The translations under genes were made by a program, and so were the position numbers. The notes beneath the pieces were generated by a model. That model ran no database searches and had not been told where the DNA came from. It saw nothing but the letters and a program-made list of their open reading frames with translations. Of a DNA stretch of 64,000 bases, positions 62,234 to 64,000 are shown in pieces (within the stretch, counting starts at the first letter, position 1; every line of letters starts with the position of its first letter). This stretch comes from Piscicola geometra (lineage: Eukaryota; Annelida; Clitellata; Hirudinida; Piscicolidae). The stretch is from positions 13,624,861 through 13,688,860 of the forward strand of contig OX030957.1 in NCBI GenBank assembly GCA_943735955.1. The letters run 5' to 3'.

Positions 62234-63235
62234 CTTTTTCTATTTGTAGTTGTTTGGTGCGTGAAGATAACGGCCTGTTTGTTGAGCTGTGCTCTAAGCT
62301 CCAGGCACCCACTGAAGCAGGCAGGCCGTGACGGGTAACACCTTATTGACCGGGGGCTGCCCGGCTTAGGACGGGCGGTAGTTACCATGGGACTGCGAGG
62401 GTCCCTCCCACCATTGAAGACAACCCGTGGCGTCCAGCTCTACGCCAATTGAGCAGAGACTTATAACCAGTAAACTGCTGTCTCCTTGTTTGTGCTCTCG
62501 CCGTAAAGCGAGACTGGAGTGAACATCTCCAGGGCGCTAGCCTGGGCAAAGCGTGTGGGGGTCTTGTGCTGCCCAAACAACATGACCCCCCTCTCGGCTT
62601 CGTCGACTAGATCCAAGGGGGTGCAAGCACCACGCTTAGAGCCGACTTGGCTGCAGGAAGGACATCATAGATGACGATCCACCGCCTTAGGGACTCCGAC
62701 TCCTGATTTTTCCTCGGGGTTGACTCCCAAAGCCTTTTCCATAAATGGATAGCCTGCAAGGCAGCAGCGGTTGGTAGTCAGAGTTTTCCTTCTCTTAGAT
62801 GGGTTGCCTTGCCGGGCTGACGAGCCCCATCTGCCCGAAGCGACTGGTTTTAAGGCGCCAGTGACCCGCCTTCGCCCCTGTCAGTAGAAGCAGTTCCGCC
62901 GCGAGCAGGCCAGGAGTTGGACTTAGTTGTCAGAGGCGGTACAGAGACGCACGCCGTAAAGGAGCACTTTGTAGGCAGTGGGAGCTTATCCCCACTGCCA
63001 CCCCATGGCTATGACAACCTTGGAACCAAAAATAACATTTAGGTATGCATGAAAGATTATTGATCGATCGAGAATCAATGAACGGGTAGCTGAGTCGGCA
63101 ACGACTCTCGGCTTGACCAATAATGAAAGGTCCTAGCTTCAAGTGCAACCAATGTCCTAGTAACCCAAAGGCGCAAATGAAAATATGCAGCCTAAGTGGC
63201 CTGGAAGCCCGTTCGGGTTATACGCCACTATAATA

Positions 63236-64000
63236 ATGCTCGTCATTATTATTATTTTAAAATTTAAAGTTTATTGGAAATTAAAATAATAAAAACTGTT
63301 TCATAAATTTGAGCAGCTATTGCAAACATAAAGACACGAAAAGCTGCTGGAATCGACGGCACAGAAGATGTCAAAAGTGGCAGATACGCAGCGGTCAAAA
63401 TAGAACGCCAAAGATCTGCAACAAAATGTTGACAATCGCTCAGTCTTCGTCTCTGGCCAAAGTCTCTGGTAGTCAGGATATCCTAGGGTGTGTAGGAATC
63501 GAAGCCGCGACCTATGGCTATAAGAAATAAAAGAAAAATAGCCTAAAATTATATAAAAAGATTGTATGAATATTAAATACATTTTTCTAAATAAAATGTT
63601 ATTTAACAAAATTTACGTTCATTTAAGTCGATGTAATCACGATAAAAAACTTGTTTGACGGACTAATTCACTGCAGTGCTTCCTAATGATTAATTTGATT
63701 ATTTTTATTTGCTCATACAAATATTTTCAGTTATAAGTTAAAAACTAAAAAAACTCTATAATCATAATTTTCGTGCATAATGAAATGATAGTTAATTTTA
63801 GTTATTTATTTTGGAAATCAATGAAATATTTATTTTAATCATAATTTAAAATCAACTCTCCAGGAAATGTGGCAAATCGAGTCAAACAGAAAACAAATGG
63901 TAGGAGAAATCTAATAGAAGAGTTGATTAAATAACAAGATGCTACATGTATCAATGGTATATATTGTCATGGTAACATGGCAGGTACTTAAACAAACGTC
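63236..64000. other. Right-edge region without an assigned gene
   Basis: AT-rich DNA. A moderately GC-rich patch (63312-63421) reads KTRKAAGIDGTEDVKSGRYA on the + strand, faintly like a LINE RT block, and GYPDYQRLWPETKTE on the - strand. A possible short exon, CAG|GAAATGTGGC..ACAAATG|GTAGG, lies at about 63864-63898. Neither can be assigned. Confidence 0.4.

Larger units (their letters stand above)
57488..63235 (-). mobile_element. RTE-like LINE (endonuclease + reverse transcriptase), split by a hAT
   Basis: On the - strand a ~1-kb 5' region (about 63235-62234) precedes an apurinic-type endonuclease, a reverse transcriptase and a short A-rich tail next to 57496. Its proteins are often annotated 'craniofacial development protein 2-like' in invertebrates. 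The element is interrupted by hAT copy 3 (59970-61477) and carries one frameshift near 59663-59672, so this copy is inactive. The left and right limits are approximate, and no target duplication was fixed. Confidence 0.88.

Noticed and set aside
62234..63235. Possible separate small genes upstream of the LINE endonuclease
   Set aside because: The stretch is moderately GC-rich with short frames only, and it lies exactly where the 5' region of the LINE is expected.

Overview
This is a stretch of animal nuclear DNA. The coding sequence lies in spliced, GT-AG-bounded exons, and the genes are single-copy animal families. The non-coding DNA is AT-rich and full of microsatellites, minisatellites, hAT DNA transposons, tRNA-derived SINEs and one RTE-like LINE of the type often annotated 'craniofacial development protein 2-like'. 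The gene set and LINE type suggest an invertebrate, perhaps a spiralian (mollusc, annelid or similar). That placement is an inference with low confidence. No bacterial operon, CRISPR array, phage or integrated virus was seen.

Layout, left to right. (1) 1-20008, + strand: the 3' ten exons of an HSPA12-type Hsp70 (ATPase-fold) gene, open at the left edge. Its introns are enlarged by minisatellites that abut the splice acceptors. (2) 21619-33703, - strand: a complete 30-exon secreted VWDE-like protein (signal peptide, D8C-like domain, VWD domain, EGF). (3) 34202-43676, - strand: TCF25, the Rqc1 homologue of ribosome quality control, in 15 exons. (4) 44646-51656, + strand: a KIAA0513 homologue in 8 exons, head-to-head with TCF25. 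(5) 53704-54114, + strand: a two-exon, 115-residue SYCE2-like synaptonemal complex protein. (6) 54829-57380, + strand: a nine-exon METTL22-like methyltransferase. (7) about 57488-63235, - strand: an endonuclease/reverse transcriptase LINE, split by a hAT element. (8) 63236-64000: no gene assigned. In all six gene models the chosen exons join in phase from end to end. Each splice choice was made by reading sequence and similarity to the family as I remember it, not by alignment or RNA data.

The genes do not form a pathway. The most unusual content is the relation between repeats and splice sites. In HSPA12 the intron-1 acceptor with the first 19 coding bases of exon 2 occurs twice more inside the upstream minisatellite. 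In TCF25 exon 8 the acceptor with the first exon bases is amplified into a 13-copy minisatellite, while the donor is duplicated around a telomere-like array. The last codons and stop of HSPA12 are also repeated just downstream. Several HSPA12 introns are G/T-rich after the donor and A/C-rich before the acceptor, so the two intron ends could pair in the RNA. Mobile DNA includes a 2.4-kb foldback element with tandem-repeat arms, three copies of one hAT family with perfect 8-bp target duplications, three further hAT elements, a hairpin MITE and two SINE copies plus a fragment.
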